This document shows, in pieces, positions 22,791 through 34,050 of a stretch of DNA of 64,000 nt. How positions within the stretch are numbered: the first letter of the stretch is position 1; each line of letters starts with the position of its first letter. This DNA is from Myrica gale (lineage: Eukaryota > Streptophyta > Magnoliopsida > Fagales > Myricaceae). Made by a program: the position numbers and the translations under genes. The stretch is from contig OZ005612.1 of the NCBI GenBank assembly GCA_963930655.1, forward strand, positions 12,715,001 through 12,779,000, in the 5' to 3' direction. The notes beneath the pieces were generated by a model that was given only the letters and a program-made list of their open reading frames with translations, was not told the DNA's origin and did no database searches.

Positions 22791-22932
22791 TTGAAGGCTG
22801 ACCCGTAGCTTGAATCGCCCAGATCTCTCTTCTTTTCGCGTTCGTACTGAATGAAAATAGATCTTATGGCACTCGTTCTGCTACTTCTTAAGAAAAATGC
22901 AAGGTTTCGTTAATTCCTAACTGGGTTTTCAG

Positions 22933-23057
22933 AAGTTTGATGTTAACACTTTGGAGAAATTTGTTGAAGAAGCCAGCGTGCCGATTATGACTCTTTTCGA
23001 CAGGGACCCAAGCAACCATCCATTTGTTTTTAAGTTCTTCAACAGCCCAATGCAAAG
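22933..23057 (+). pseudogene. Captured exon of protein disulfide isomerase (PDI-like)
   Basis: The reading [19 protein letters not shown], then [17 protein letters not shown], matches a segment of the b domain region of plant PDI-like proteins (family pattern FDV-ALEKF-EE-S-P---F--DP-NHP-V-KFF-SP). PDIs act in the endoplasmic reticulum to form and rearrange disulfides; this piece has no CxxC active site. The 5' side has a pyrimidine-rich intron end with TTTTCAG before the exon, and the 3' side has AAG followed by GTCAG, so flanking introns were carried along. The exon is 125 bp where 42 codons (126 bp) are expected: one base is missing near the end, shifting the last codons. The conceptual reading through the donor site to 23157 is not PDI. 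It is an exon fragment and cannot make PDI. Confidence 0.8.
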
Positions 23058-23304
23058 GTCAGACAGAAATACCCACTCATACAGCTCCAAAAGATGCCAG
23101 AAAAACAAAAACGAAGAGAATGCCTCTTGCAATAAAGAGCGCATGATGGAGATGTAAGAATAAAATAAAGAGCAAGAGACCAAAAATCAGGATGGACGGC
23201 GACGGGCGAGCTACTGTTTCAGAATCTCAGATCTGAGATGAGTATGCGAATGAAGAGATGAGTGAAATCGTGGGTCATCTCGCAAAATGGGCAATGCTGT
23301 GCAA

Positions 23305-23436
23305 AAAAGGGGTCGGGCGTGGGTCATTTGATTTAAATAACGTGGCAATAAATGAACCGCTAGATTGTGAATTTTATATCTGGGTCGTCGCTCAGAATTG
23401 CCCATAACAATAGCGACCATGACAGTAACCGAACCC
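23305..23436 (-). repeat. Pack-MULE right terminal inverted repeat
   Basis: Reverse complement of the left repeat; it ends CCGAACCC at 23436 and is followed by ATCCCCGTC. Confidence 0.75.
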
Positions 23437-23686
23437 ATCCCCGTCTGGTGGGTCTAGCCTAGGGTGTGCCTCTCGCTCCAGGTAACATTCATTCTCGCTT
23501 TTTAAGTATTTGTGTTACGTTGCTCGGTAGTTGTGTATTGACTTGTTTTGTACGGCGATTCTGGGTAGTCCGAAAAGAACCAGGGCTAGATAGTGTCGGG
23601 AAGGCCCGTGTTGCCCACGCACTCAATACCAGGCCCTGGGACATAAATGAGTTGTTGCCGACTTCGGCCCCTCCTCCTCTTGGGGA

Positions 23687-23691
23687 CAATA
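23687..23691. repeat. Left target-site duplication of LTR E (CAATA)
   Basis: CAATA precedes TGTAAGACCCC and recurs at 27554-27558 directly after GGGGCGTGACA. Confidence 0.9.
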
Positions 23692-23934
23692 TGTAAGACC
23701 CCGAAGAAACCTTGCTTGGCCAAGGCATGATTTTATGTTAAGAAAATGTATGTGTAATTATTTTGAATTTCTAAAATGTGATGTTATGATTTAAATGCTA
23801 TGGATGGGATTTTAAATTTTATAGTAACCAATTTCATGTTGCTAGATTAATTGTATATTTTCCATCAATATTCTTGATTTTAAATTTTGAAGGATTTTCT
23901 TATGAATGATTTTGGAGTATTAAGACTTGCATGT

Positions 23935-24331
23935 TGGGCTTAGAAACCTCAATAATGGGCTGACATTGGGCTACCCATTTATGGCCGGTTATTGGATGTA
24001 ATTGGGCCTTGAAGTTATGACATATGGGCTGCCCAAGTACATGTGATGATGGGCCCTTGAAGTGTGATGTTGGGCTACCATGAGGCTTATAACTTTTGGT
24101 GTACATTGGGCTTATAATGGCATGCTAATGGGCTGCCAAAATAAGCATGGAGATGGGCTTTGGAAAGCATGGTATTGGGTTGCCATGGAGCCCATGGCAA
24201 TGGGCCTTGTAATGGTGCAATTGGGCCTTAAGGAAGTTGGACATTAGGCCTAAGCCCTTAGGCTTATGAATTGGGCTTTAGGATATGATGATGGGCTTGA
24301 ATCAAGGGCTTAATGGACTGCCCAATGGGCC
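23935..24331 (+). promoter_or_regulatory. TGGGCY cluster in LTR E upstream region
   Basis: About fifteen TGGGCT/TGGGCC hexamers, nearly all on the plus strand, lie in 400 bp. TGGGCY is the plant 'site II' element bound by TCP factors in promoters of growth-related genes. LTRs A and F lack this and have GATAAG instead. A regulatory role is inference. Confidence 0.5.
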
Positions 24332-26585
24332 ATGCAAATTAGATTTAGAAAGTTAGATTAATGGAACTAATCTTACTTAAGTTTCCTAAGCAACTAAATT
24401 AGGATAGTAAACTAGGTAGTTGGAATTCAACCAAATAAACCAAATGGTGGAACAAGTCTCTAAATAGAAGTTGGATTTATGTGGTGGGGGGAGGATACAC
24501 GTGAATGACAAGGAGATTTGAATTTGAGGTGCAAAGAGTTATACTAGAAAGGCAATGGAGACATGAGGGAGACAAGAAATGGAAAAGCTGAAAAATGACA
24601 TGGAAGAGGAAATAATTGTCATGGCCGAAAATCATGGCTAGATGCATGTCATTTGCCTCACACGCCTAACACCCTTTTCCCCCCTTCACATGAGCTCATT
24701 TAGGTCACCTTGGTCGACCAACACTAAGCCTAGAAGAGAGACCAAACACCAAAGAGAAGAGAGAAACCGAATACCCAAAGGAGAGAAATCAAGGGGAGGC
24801 CAAAACCCTTGAACCAAAAGGCTGAGATTTGAGCTTGGATCAAGGGGATTTTGTGTAAAGGGAAGAAGGAGGACAAGGAATAAGAACAAATAAGAAGAAA
24901 GGAGAAGAATAAGTGAAGTGAAAGAGGTATTTTGCAAAGGAAAGAGAGAAAAAGGGACAAAGGAGCACTAAGGTAAAAAACTCTCTTGATGGCCGAACTC
25001 TTGTGTATAGATCTAGGGTTTGAGTTGTTTCATGCATGGATATGTTGAGATCTGGATGATTAAGAACCTTAGGTTGTTTAGTAGGTGAAAGAGAGGAGAA
25101 GTTGGCAAAGGAACAAGGAGAAGGAGCAAGGAACAACAAGGTAGTGACCGAACCTCTTTGTCTTGCTTAATGACCGAACTGTTTTGTGGATAGATCTTGG
25201 CTTGGTGTTGTTGAATCTTGTTAGATCTGGTGTTATTAAGGAGTTTAAGAGTAGATCTGGCCATGCATGTTCTAGATCTAGGGTTGTATGTGAAGAAAGA
25301 TGCAAATGGAGAACAATGCATGTTAAAGGAAGTTAGATCTAGATTTTGTTGTGTTGGTTGGTTGCAAGTTAATTAATTTCTCTAGATCTATGGAGGTTAG
25401 TGTATATAATGTGCAGATCTGGACATACATGCTTGGATCTAAGATTTAATGTTAAGGAAATGCAAAAGATGAGCAATGTATATTAGAAAGAGGGTTTAGA
25501 TCTAACATATGTTGTGCTTGGCCGAATGGTATGCTTGTTTTCTTTTAGATCTTGTGTTGTTGAGGTCTCTAAATGATAGATCTAGAGTTGGTGGTTGTAT
25601 ATGATGAAAGTATGAATTTAATACATGCAAGATGGGTCATGAATGCAAAGGAGATGTATATTATAAATTTTAGCATGAAAAATGTGGGATTTTGATGTAT
25701 AGCCGAACCATGTATGCTTTAGGTTTTCATGAGTGGATTGTATATGCTTAGATCTGGACATTGGCCATGTTATGTACAAGATTTATGACCTAATGCATGG
25801 TAGATGAGTGCTAAGTGTAAAGAATGCATGCAAGGCGATAGAACCAAAGAAAACCAAGTGGTGTTGTGATATTTTGAGTTGGCCGAATATTGCTATTAGT
25901 AATGACTTGTGTTGTGTTTTGATTTTTAGATCCTAAGTTGTGAATTGTTGAATTGAGGAAGGGGTCACCATTGGAGATGAATTTTGACTAAGGAAACATA
26001 GAACATGGTGTTGGCCGAATGCCTAGTGTTGTAGAGACCCTAATTGCTAGTTTGTGATAAATGGAATATAATTGATTAAGATGGATAAATGAGATTAGGA
26101 TTGGCTAATCGGATTAAAGGATATTAAGGCTTAGAAGTTAGGGTTACAAGGAATTAGCAAAACCTTGTGTTGAAAGCATGTACTAAAGATTTAATTAGAA
26201 TAAATAGGTCTTGGCCGAATTTATTAAGTGAATTACACTTGTGAAGATTTTAAGTACATTAAATAATGGGAGATTTGGATTTAACCCTAATCTATTAATT
26301 GATTAAAACCCTAATCGGGAATAGAGATGTAAATATTTTGTAATATGGTTAATAATTAAATAACCTAAGTTTAGATAATATTAGAAGAGTAAATAAAATA
26401 CTTTAAATGATTAAAAGAATTTCAGTGATATATGTATATATATATATTTAATAATTACGTGCTATTTCTTAAAGTCTAAGAAATATTTGAATCGCTTGTA
26501 GGCGATCTATGTGTTTTATACACTACCAAGGAGAACCAAGAGTAAGTGGATACTGTAAGTGGACAGTAAGTGGATCTTTTCAAAA

Positions 26586-27253
26586 CTGGAATGACACACT
26601 ACATCGTTTCATGAACAAGCATGAGATTTTGATCAAGCATGACATGACATGTGCATTGCATGAATTTTTCTAAACATAATGTTTATGCAATGATTTTATG
26701 GAAAGACTATGAAAATTTTTATGAAACGACAAGTTAAGTTAAGGGGCACTGGTCGGTACCGTACCATCAAGATGGACTCCCATACCGAAAGACAAATGTG
26801 AGAAGGATGGGTGAATCCACGAGGCTGTGCAAACCACACTGAAGGACATTGAGAAGGTGTGGTGCCTCCAATGGTCATGTCTAGCCACTGAAGGACAAAT
26901 GAGAGAAGGTGCGCTAGCTTGACCTTATGTAAGGTCTCCAAGGGAAATCGGAGACGGTTCCAAAGGGAACGCACAACCCTGACTTCAGGGGTTAAATGGA
27001 GCGAGCCCACAGGTAAAAGATATGAAATGGTTGTGAAAGGCCAAGAGTGGCACAAGTATGAATAAGAAATTTTCAAGGGCCTGGGGCCGAATTTAAGCAA
27101 GAGCATGTGGATATCCATGACATGCATGTACATCACTTATCAAGTTCTCTTCTTCATGATTAAGCAAGCATAAGTCAAGAGCATGTTTCAAAGTTATGTC
27201 TTTCCCTTACTGAGTCTTTTTGACTCACGTTTTTAAAAATTGTGTCATTCCAG
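26586..27253 (+). promoter_or_regulatory. Conserved downstream module of LTR E
   Basis: Bounded by CTGGAATGACAC and GTGTCATTCCAG. It contains the GGTCGGTACCGTACC near-palindrome, three GAAGGAC/GAGAAGG repeats and the TGAGTC-ttttt-GACTCA hairpin near 27212. Confidence 0.55.
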
Positions 27254-27553
27254 AGGCCACAGGTGAAGAGAGTCAGGAGGACTACCTGACTTAGAAGGAC
27301 CCAGATCTAATTCTTATTTTGATTATGGTGACCTGATCGATGAGATCCGTCACTAGTTGAATTCTAAATATTATATATGTTTTGTATGAAAACTTAATGA
27401 GAACCCTGATTATGTACGATTTAGCTCGAATCCCTCGCGATATTGTATGTTTCCGCCGTAAGCACGTAAGTAAGTAAGTAAGAACGCTGGAGCTATCCGG
27501 AGAATAGCTCGCGGCTGTCACGTTTCCTGCGGGGTGTCGTTCGGGGCGTGACA

Positions 27554-28540
27554 CAATACAAAGCTTCTGTCATGTAATTGATAACTCTTTATAGCCTTTT
27601 CAATGCTTTCAGAGCATTTACAACATATTTTTCGTGTGACAATAGGAATTAAGGAAAAGAGTACGAAAAGCGCTTTAAATGCCAAGGGACCTACTAATGC
27701 GTTGACCATGATCCGATTGCAGTCTGTGTACTTCCTTCTAAGCTGGTGAACATTCTGACTAGCGGCCGTCTTCTCTTACCGAGGATGGGAAAGGCAGCCC
27801 AGACGGTTCGAGTAGTGATGACGTGCTAGTCATTGAAGACATGCAAGGGGTATTGTTTCCCCTTATGGTAGTCCTCCCCAAATCTTACTCCAACCTAGTA
27901 AGAGGAGGAAACTAATTGATGAGGACAAAGAGACTTATGTCCAGTCCACTAGCGAGCAGGGGCATTTTCAACCACTAGGTAGAACGTCTTCCCCTCTACC
28001 AAACCAGCCCCGAGGCTAATCTGCAGGGTGATCGCGACCTTTTGTCTTAGCTGGAGCCAGATCCCATAACGCGGCTCTGCGATTTAGTACCCACAATGTT
28101 GGTCGAGGAAGCCTCAGCTGATAACGTGGGAGCCAGAATTGCTGAGGCTACACGCTACACGATAAGTGTAAGGACCTTTTTGTTCCCGAGTAGGTATTTT
28201 GATTTTGTGCTCTAAGTTAAATTCCTATTACCAGATGGAAGCGAGTCTCCTTAAAACTTGGAAGAGCTCAAAGGGGATTGAGTATTTGTTGATGGGCTGA
28301 AAACATAATTGACTGATCTGTGAGGCAAGCAATTTGAAGATGTCATCTCGTCCGATGTGGTTAGAGTTGCGGAGACCTACACGAGAGGGTTAAGGAAGTT
28401 ACCGCCTCTGTGGCAACTTGGGTTCGAAGCCAAGATTGACAAGTCCATTCACCAGAAGCTGTGGACAAATCTGATGTCCAGATCAGCCGACCTGAAATGA
28501 CTTCAAACCGAACACCAGGTAGCAGTGGCCAAGCAAAACA
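27554..28540. other. Degraded segment after LTR E (part of gypsy-type relic)
   Basis: The first five bases are the right CAATA duplication. The next 150 bp look non-coding on the plus strand; a minus-strand reading of 63 codons is not recognisable. From about 27770 on, plus-strand readings such as SSSDDVLVIEDMQGVLFP and a later coiled-coil-like LQTEHQVAVAKQN suggest the back half of the relic described for 21906-28540. It ends abruptly where LTR fragment L begins. Confidence 0.35.
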
Positions 28541-30043
28541 ACATATGAAAATCAAATCTACCTCTACCTTCCGCTAGAACCCTCGGTTTTCACCAAAATC
28601 CTCCCCTACACTTAAACTTTCGGTTCCACCTTCAAGAATGGTTCCAAGGGCTAAGATTAGTGTCTACAAGGTGCTGAGATGGGGGTTTATGGTGGGGAAA
28701 GGAGAAATGTACAGCAGCTAAAAGTTGCTTGAGGAAACAAGGCAAGACTTGAAACTTTGAAGTGATTTGGCCAAAAGAGTGAGCTGAGTTTCTGTCAAGG
28801 GAAGATGGCTGAGTGAAGAGAGATTTCCAGCCACCAAGAGAGAAGAAATGAGCTGAGCTAAGGAGGAATTTCGGTCACCAAAGAAAAGATGCAAAACTAG
28901 AGCATAGAGGGGTGTTTCGGTTTCAAGAGAAGGGAAACAAGACTTGAACCAAGAGAGTGAGGTTCGGTCAAGAGAAAAGAGAGAAAGAAGGTTGAAATGA
29001 GAAGTGTGGGTGAATTTACACTTGGACTCAATTATGACAATGACAAGAGGTGACAAGAGGGAAAAAGAAAGGGGGGGTGAACTTGGACGGCAATGACCAA
29101 GCAAATGTGTTGTCCCTTTCAACTTTTCTCTCACCATATCTCTTTGTCTCCTCATGCTTTGTCCTTCACGTGAAGTCCCTTGCCTTGTCTTTTCAATTTA
29201 ATTCTCATCTTATCTCTTCTCTTGCCCTTCACGTGAACAACACAACATTTCAAGACTTTTCTCCTCTTGTCTCACGTAAAGCACTCTTGGTACTTCACTT
29301 ATCTCTTATTTTGATTTCACTTATCTACTTTTCACTTCTCTTATCAAATAACCACCTTTACTTATCACACACATATGTATTCTAACTTATCTCCAATAAG
29401 CACTTTAACTTTTCTAATTCAATACCATAACTTATCAACTTATCATCATGATAACTTATCTCAAGATAATTATTCTAGCCTATCTCTATGATAGCCACAA
29501 CAACCTATCATCTTAAAAACTCTCTTAGCTTATCACTATGATAAGCACACTCACTTATAAATTATATTCTTTTTAACCTATCTTATATATCTAGTAGCTT
29601 ATCATATAATATCTCTAATGATAATTAAAGCTACATAATGATGATCAATGCTACCTATTAAAAGACACACAAAAATATTTAAATGCTTACATGAATTTCA
29701 TGATTTTCTACTTAAATATTTTCGGCCATGACATATCAAATTTCTCTTCATAATTAAATCTCATAGATTATGGAATATACTAAGCAAATGAAAAATATAA
29801 ATCCATAAAAGATACTTACCTAGCAAGTTTCGGCGCTTAGGAAAAATAGAATTTAAACTTGCACTAAAAACTTCCACAATGAAAAAGAAATTATTTAAAG
29901 AAAATTCTTGAAATAAAATTTCATAATAAGTTAATGTATCATAAACATTAAGCTTAGGTCATACATTGGCCAAAAATATGGCCCCATAATTTAAATTAAA
30001 ACAAATACATATGAAATAGCAAAGAGATAAACGGGGTCTCACA
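28541..30043 (-). mobile_element. LTR fragment L, family 1, truncated
   Basis: It is minus-oriented. Its right end ACGGGGTCTCACA (30043) is the LTR start. It matches about 16199-17859 of LTR C nearly base for base, including the reversed GATAAG cluster (about 29330-29600). The downstream two thirds of the LTR are missing and it breaks at 28541 within 'caaaacaacatatg'. Confidence 0.85.
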
Positions 30044-31451
30044 AAAGCAACTCCATTGGACACATATAGAACGCTATGGATACGCTAGAGAAAATTTAGA
30101 TATGGTGTAATATCTTAAATAACTTAACTCAAGTAATATCTTTAATAAACAACGTTCTGTCCAACTACTAAAGAACATACAAAGAACATATAAAACAAGA
30201 ACTCCGAAGAACATATAAAACAAGAACTTATTTATTTTGTTGGTGAAACGTTAATCTTATATCTGGAATGACAGGAACGAAATGCAGGACAAGTCGAAAA
30301 ATACAATCGACAAAAGACAAACAACAAGCAAATGCAAATTGAAAAAACAAACCCAACACACGAATTCTAACCATACCACTACCGAACTAACAATGAAAAT
30401 ATATATAGACTACGGAGATGATCCACGTACCTGAGGAAGACGACAAAATGAAGAGTCCTTCGGTGGAGAAAATGGAGCTTTCTCCTTGTACGGTCTTTCT
30501 ATCAATTGCATTCGGTTCGAACAAAGAGGCTTTTAAAATGAACCAGAATATTTCTGGAGGAAGACGACGATTGGACGCTCGTTCAAACCGCTATAAGGTC
30601 ATTTGAACTTTTTTGGACAGATGGCACAAATCAATGGTCCACAATTACACGTGGTGGCGAAATCATGCAATCTCTTTGCCAGCGTCGCCTCAATCACAAA
30701 CCAACTACACACAGACACCTGTCATTCTAGTTCGACCCACATTACGCTGTTTCAACGAATGCAGGCGTTGCAGGCAACGAAAAGACGTTGCCTGCATCGC
30801 TTCAACGAAAAGACGTTGCCTGCGTCGCATGTCACTTTTGTTCGACCCCTGGGCCTCGGTTCGAACTAAGTTAGGCGTTGCAGGCTACGAAAAGACGTTG
30901 CATGTGACTTCTCACTCTAGAAACCAGTCAATCTCGTTCGATCGCAACAAATGGTTCTAACTGAGTTCGGTGTAACAATCTCGGTCAATATTGCCTGCGA
31001 CGCCTCACACACCAACGAATCACCAATTAACACCTGTCGTATCGGTTCGACCTAACTATTCCCAGTTCGAACGCAAGCAGAAAAATGTTCTGCGTTGCGG
31101 ATGGTTGCATTTACCAAGGAATTAAACTTTGTCGTCGCGAAAAGATATCGTGCGACCGAAACGCTTGGATCGAATGAGAGTTTTAATTTACGAAGAAAAT
31201 GTTTGGTAACTAAAGCTTTCTAACCAACTTAGTTTTAATTAAGCGTCGCTGAGAGAATTACTTTAGTTCGAATGATAAGTACTAGGTCGACCGAAGGTTT
31301 GCGCGACAAGTTTTTATCTCCGTCGCTGAATATGATTAGCTGTTGTATTCAGCGATGAATTATTTATATCGTCGCGGAAAGGTGCTTTTCAGCGACGAAA
31401 AGTGGTTCGCCGCTGAAAAGTTAGCCACTGAATCTCTGATCTGTTGTAGTG
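30044..31451 (-). mobile_element. CACTA-4 end fragment with subterminal repeats
   Basis: The right end reversed is CACTACAACAGATC (terminus at 31451). The last 1 kb is full of GTTCGAAC/GTTCGACC motifs (for example about 30510, 30730, 30843, 31050-31070) and CGTCGC/AGCGACGAAA blocks, the usual subterminal repeat style of plant CACTA elements. No transposase reading is visible. The left side is cut by LTR fragment L, so this is one end of a larger element. Short ORFs (30418-30960) are not recognisable proteins. Confidence 0.65.
31441..31451 (-). repeat. CACTA-4 terminal repeat
   Basis: Reverse complement of CTGTTGTAGTG gives CACTACAACAG. It abuts Copia sequence at 31452, which suggests insertion into the Copia relic. 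Confidence 0.65.
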
Positions 31452-31841
31452 CGGGATTTTGTGAGGTACAATAATCGGCCTACTAAGCGACGATATTCAG
31501 CTCCATTGGGAAGAGAAATCCCAGAATTCTGACCAAGTGAAATGTTCTGCTCCATGGGTAGCTTTACAGGACGAGAGCCAAGAGAACCTGAGTATGCCAG
31601 TATGTCCAGCCATAGATACTCTTGTGTAGGCGGCAGACCTGATGTGACAAACTAACAAAGTAGCCTAAAGGTCTCTACATATAGACTTCCTCATCCAAAA
31701 CTCCATGCAAAAAGGCATTGTGCACATCATATTGTTGGAGAAACCACCCTTTTACAGCAGCAACAACAAGCAAAGTGCGAACAGTAACAAGCTTGGCAAC
31801 TGGAGAAAATGTTTCATGGTAATCACTTCCTTCACGCTGAG
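31452..31841 (-). mobile_element. Ty1/Copia reverse transcriptase fragment
   Basis: The minus-strand reading near 31841-31680 shows the Copia RT motifs [15 protein letters not shown] and [13 protein letters not shown] second part (about 31600-31452) shows the later RT/RNase H region with KLPMEQN and YRRLVGRLLYLT. It is a small fossil piece, broken and internally shortened, with CACTA-4 at one side and LTR I at the other. Confidence 0.85.
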
Positions 31842-33736
31842 TGTCACGCCCCGAACGCTAGCTAAACGAGGCTAATGACAGCCGCGAGCATTCCCGGCAT
31901 GGAACGCTCAAGCGTACTTACTACTATTCTTGCTTTTGGAAAAATCATTTCACATCTTATCTGATGGGCTACTTGCCCTCTATTTACCCTTGACATCAGG
32001 GTTGTGCGTTCCCGTTGGAACTGTCCCCTATTACCCTTAGGGACCTTACATATGGTCGAGCTAGCACACCTTCTCGCATTCGTCCTTCAGTGGCTAAACA
32101 CGACCCTTCGAGGTTCACACCTTCTTGCAAGCATCCTTCAGTGTGATTGCACATACCACGTGGACTACCCATCCTTCTTGCAAGCATCCTTCGGTATGGG
32201 TGCCCTAGGTGACATCCATCCTTCACGTAAACGTCCTTCGGTATGGACGCACCTTCTTGACTTGGTACGGTACCGACCGACTTGGGTTCATTAACTAACT
32301 TGTCATAAAACTTGTCATAAAGTAGCATAAAAATGGTACTTTCATTTGCATAAAATTTCTCCTTTCTCATGAGGAAAATGAATGCAAATGATCATGATGT
32401 ATTCATGTCTTGCTTGATAATGTCATGCTTGATGTGCTTATTCATAAATACTTTCATGCTGTGTATCATTCCAGTTTTGAAAGGCGTAACTTTCTACTTA
32501 CAATTTTCACTTACCTTCGCTTGCTCGAGTATCGAACGTCTCGTTACCTACAATGAATCGTACTATTGTTATTCATAGGTTTACTAAACGTATAGAGTAA
32601 TCAATAAATTACTCACACGAAATCTGTTCTAATTGACCCTCACACTAATTTTTCATATCATATCAAAATTCTAAGTAATTTGAAGCTCGCTAGCCACCCA
32701 AAACCTTACCCGACAATACAAGCCGCTGAAAATTTCTAAGCGGGCAGCCCTAGCGTCTCCAACTTAAAAATCCATAACTTCCAGACCATGGCTCCAAATT
32801 ACACAAAATTTACTTTGAAATATTCAGCTTTCATAGGTCAATATAGGGAGTAAATTTCACAACAACAGATTTTGTTATACATTTTCAAAAACATTTCATA
32901 TTAAGCAAAAATCCTACAACCACACTATTGCTGTTTCCAGCTCGGCCCTCTATTTTCAAAATATCACAACTTATTCGTCATACCTCTAAATCACCTGCAA
33001 TTTACCTTAAAACGTTCCTCTTTCTTAAACTTAAAATTCAATACCAACCCCGTAAAATTTGGATTTAAAATGATTCCTCAAAAGGGTGCTCGAAATGAGC
33101 TGAAATTCCGGACATGCAAGACTGCTGGCAGCATGACGTCCGGGCCTCGAACAACGCATATCTCATTCGATAGTTATCGGAATCATCCAAGGTATGACTT
33201 AAAATCTTCCCATTTCCTAGGCCTACAATCTAGGATCCACTCAATATCAAGAGATAACCACAATCCGAATCTCTCCATGTCACAACCAACATCCAAGGCT
33301 AACTTAACATTTCCTAGCAGCAACCATCCTCTCACCTTCCTCCCACTTTTACAACTTAAACTCGAAGTTTATAACCAAACCATGGTTCCATATTCATCAA
33401 GTTAACACCATTGCATTTACCCATTTCTCTTGGGCTTTTTACCAAACACCTAGTGTGCATTATTGGTCCTCTTGCCTATTTTTCCAGATCTGAACCTATC
33501 TCTAACACTTAGGGCTTTGTGGTTCTCAATATGACTAGCATACATACAACATAATGCACCAACCCCTAAATTCGGTCATACTTGCTCAATTTAGGTTTCA
33601 ATCCTCTCTTAGGCCTTTTATCAAACACCTAGAGCACCAAACCAATTTCTCAAGAACCCTAATTTCGGATTCAGCCATTTTTCCATGTTCTCATGTAAAA
33701 ATCTATGCTACACTTAAGCACTTGCAAGATCTACCC

Positions 33737-33810
33737 TAAACATGCATAGATCCACATTTAGCATGCATAGATCTACACTAAACATGCATAGATCTACACT
33801 AAACATCCAT
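33737..33810. repeat. 22-bp tandem repeat (aacatgcatagatctacacta) in LTR I
   Basis: About three imperfect units built on catgcatagatct. A similar array is at about 48365-48440 in LTR H, and a shorter one in LTR K. Confidence 0.7.
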
Positions 33811-33954
33811 GAACACAAGGAGAAAAACTACTTAGACAACCCACCATCAAACCACAACCAACCAACAAGAGAAAACAAGAAGAAAATAGAGAGAGAGAGG
33901 GTAGCATGATTTTCGGCCAGCAAGGTTTTTCCTAAGAGGACTGGATTTTTACCT

Positions 33955-34050
33955 TGCTTCTCCTCTTCCTCCTTCTTTTCTTCATCTTTCTCCTTCTCCT
34001 TCCTTCTTCTTCTTCTTCTTCTTCTTCTTTTTCCTTCTTCCTTCTTCTTC
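33955..34050. repeat. CTT-rich microsatellite in LTR I
   Basis: A pyrimidine tract with consecutive CTT units; in LTR sense (minus) it is a GAA-rich leader. It is longer in H (48598-48712) and interrupted in K (about 59275-59360). Confidence 0.85.

Larger units (their letters stand above)
22660..23436. mobile_element. Pack-MULE-like non-autonomous Mutator element, 777 bp
   Basis: Long imperfect terminal inverted repeats are visible. The left end starts GGGTTCGGTTATTGTCAT, and the right end reversed starts GGGTTCGGTTACTGTCAT. Matching continues through 'ttctgagc', 'gccacg', 'atttaaa' and 'gacccac' for about 120-130 bp on each side (about 22660-22790 and 23305-23436). The element is flanked by a 9-bp duplication with one mismatch. 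There is no transposase inside. The middle instead carries a piece of a host protein disulfide isomerase gene with intron borders, which is the definition of a Pack-MULE. It lies inside the 21906-28540 relic. Confidence 0.75.
23692..27553 (+). mobile_element. LTR E, complete solo LTR, 3.86 kb, family 1 variant
   Basis: It starts TGTAAGACCCCG and ends TCGGGGCGTGACA. Both ends are flanked by CAATA and no internal domain exists, so it is a solo LTR left by recombination between the two LTRs of a former element. It has a TGGGC-rich upstream region (23935-24331), an AGATCT-rich leader (about 25010-25750), a short TA run (about 26430), and the conserved module (26586-27253). The leader and module match LTRs A and F, but the first 1 kb does not. 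ORFs inside are not gene-like. Confidence 0.92.
21906..28540 (+). mobile_element. Old gypsy-type gene relic (PF04195-like), split by a Pack-MULE and LTR E
   Basis: Outside the two insertions, the pieces about 22100-22650, 23446-23691 and 27554-28540 read like a plant 'putative gypsy type transposon' protein. There is a segment resembling the family pattern 'GW-KFFFV---W-P' just before the MULE, a Lys/Arg/Trp segment before LTR E (about 23560-23690), and a Glu/Gln-rich coiled-coil-like tail near 28500. The order and shared strand fit one ancient gene. It is heavily broken, with many interruptions. The family assignment rests on short motifs and is uncertain. Confidence 0.4.

Noticed and set aside
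23058-23160. Continuation of the PDI reading to the stop near 23157 as a fusion protein
   Set aside because: The segment follows a good splice donor (AAG before GTCAG) and has no PDI similarity; it is intron sequence read through.
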